Shown here: positions 5,873-6,767 of the stretch, in pieces
Layout: each line of letters starts with the position of its first letter
Position numbering within the stretch: position 1 is the stretch's first letter
Source of the DNA: Anaerolineales bacterium UBA6668
GTDB lineage: Bacteria; Chloroflexota; Anaerolineae; Anaerolineales; UBA6668
NCBI GenBank assembly: GCA_002455215.1
Contig: DKKK01000073.1
Span: 2,601 to 9,367, forward strand
DNA length: 6,767 nucleotides
Reading direction: 5' to 3'
Notes under the pieces: model-generated
Seen by the model: the letters and a program-made list of their open reading frames with translations, nothing else
Databases searched by the model: none
What the model was told of the DNA's origin: nothing
Made by a program: the position numbers and the translations under genes

Positions 5873-6767
5873 TTACACACCTGATTTGCCGATTTTTGCG
5901 CGGAAATAGTCAATCGTTGCTTGCAAACCCGCTTTTAGCCCGACTTTTGGCTCCCAGCCCAAAATCTCTTTGGCACGTGTGATATCGGGTTGGCGGCGTT
6001 GCGGGTCACCTTTGGTGCGTAAATCTTTGAAGATAATCCCACCTGGGTTACCAGTGATGGCATTGATTTCTTGGGCAAATTGCAAGATGGTAATTTCGTG
6101 GGGGTTGCCGACATTGACTGGGTAATGCTCTTTGGAAGCCAATAAGCGGAAAATACCATCCACTTGGTCAGCCACATAGCAAAAACTGCGAGTTTGTGAA
6201 CCGTCTCCATATACGGTTAATGGCTCTCCCCGTAAGGCTTGCCCGACAAAATTGGGTACGACTCTGCCATCATCCAATGCCATGCGAGGACCATAAGTGT
6301 TGAAAATGCGCAAAATGCGCGTATCCACCCCGTGGGTGCGGTGGTACGCCATTGTAATAGCTTCGGCAAAGCGTTTGGCTTCATCATAGACCGAGCGTGG
6401 ACCAATTGGGTCAACATGCCCCCAATAAGTTTCTCTTTGCGGATGTTCGAGTGGGTCGCCATACACTTCACTGGTAGAAGCAATCATAAACTTGGCGCCA
6501 TATTTTTTGGCTACTCCCAATGCGTTCAGCGTGCCGATTGCTCCGACTTTTAAAGTTTGGATGGGCAATTGCATGTAGCTAGTTGGGCTGTCACCGCTGG
6601 GGCTGGCTGGGCTGGCAAAATGTAGCACGGCATCTACCGGGGAATCCAAATAAATGTACTCGCTAACATTGTGCTTAATAAAGCGGAAATTAGGGTCTCC
6701 TGCTAGGTGAGCAATGTTATCCGTGCTACCGGTTATCAGGTTATCCATGCAAATGACAGAATGCCCT
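5873..6767 (-). CDS. uxs: UDP-glucuronate decarboxylase (UDP-xylose synthase), N-terminus outside window
   Basis: This NAD-dependent short-chain dehydrogenase-fold enzyme converts UDP-glucuronate to UDP-xylose in the cytosol, for surface polysaccharide or glycan synthesis. The frame is open through the right edge. Upstream of the ATG at 6748 it still reads GHSVIC followed by MDNLITGS, the second Rossmann strand of the family. So the true start lies outside and roughly 25-30 residues, including the glycine-rich NAD motif, are missing. Counting that Met as 1, visible marks are HFASPASP (43-50), TLKVG (65-69), [14 protein letters not shown] (91-104), the YxxxK pair Y121 and K125 in [11 protein letters not shown], then [19 protein letters not shown], and [15 protein letters not shown]. 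The STSEVYGDP and [10 protein letters not shown] stretches point to UDP-glucuronate decarboxylase rather than a 4-epimerase. The residues after SPASP are slightly longer than in many homologues. It is convergent with the sigma gene and stops at TAA 5873-5875. Confidence 0.9.
   Translation of the reverse strand, partial: GHSVICMDNLITGSTDNIAHLAGDPNFRFIKHNVSEYIYLDSPVDAVLHFASPASPSGDSPTSYMQLPIQTLKVGAIGTLNALGVAKKYGAKFMIASTSEVYGDPLEHPQRETYWGHVDPIGPRSVYDEAKRFAEAITMAYHRTHGVDTRILRIFNTYGPRMALDDGRVVPNFVGQALRGEPLTVYGDGSQTRSFCYVADQVDGIFRLLASKEHYPVNVGNPHEITILQFAQEINAITGNPGGIIFKDLRTKGDPQRRQPDITRAKEILGWEPKVGLKAGLQATIDYFRAKIGKSGV

Noticed and set aside
5724..5909. Plus-strand ORF of 61 codons starting at TTG
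   Set aside because: It crosses the terminator hairpin and runs into the antisense of the decarboxylase gene, and has no ribosome binding site or recognisable domain.
6239..6553. Plus-strand ORF of 104 codons
   Set aside because: It is a shadow of the conserved core of the decarboxylase on the opposite strand.

Overview
The window reads as a chromosomal housekeeping segment from a bacterium of moderate GC, most likely a member of the phylum Chloroflexota, perhaps close to Anaerolineae. That placement is an inference. It rests on three things: a DnaG primase with a CX3C second zinc half-site and an extra segment in the TOPRIM domain, a primary sigma factor with a long insert between regions 1.2 and 2 and a small extra insert in region 3, and clpS and scpA close to a dnaG-sigma pair. 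I could not run a search or a tree.

Layout. Bases 1-802 (+) hold the C-terminal part of an unrecognised protein, cut by the left edge. After 7 bases comes clpS (810-1145, +), the N-degron adaptor of the Clp protease. After 16 bases comes scpA (1162-1962, +), the condensin kleisin. After 25 bases comes dnaG (1988-3964, +), the replication primase. dnaG overlaps the primary sigma-70 gene (3957-5582, +) by 8 bases. These five genes are on one strand and tightly packed, so they probably form one transcription unit, possibly with internal promoters. Bases 5583-5872 carry no convincing protein gene but are rich in nested inverted repeats and contain a strong intrinsic terminator at 5755-5787. Converging from the right is a UDP-glucuronate decarboxylase gene (5873-6767, -) whose N-terminus lies beyond the window.

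How they work together. dnaG and the sigma gene recall the macromolecular-synthesis operon of other bacteria, with clpS and scpA upstream here in place of rpsU. The products serve replication start, chromosome folding, regulated proteolysis and promoter recognition, all growth-linked jobs. The decarboxylase belongs to nucleotide-sugar metabolism (UDP-xylose for surface glycans) and seems unrelated apart from probably sharing the bidirectional terminator.

No mobile element, CRISPR array, tRNA or rRNA was seen. The least explained part is the sigma 3' region (5586-5787), where three successive foldable units precede the terminator hairpin. It also contains a 32-codon ORF in frame with the sigma gene. 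This could be a structured 3' UTR or a small RNA, but the evidence is inverted-repeat inspection only.
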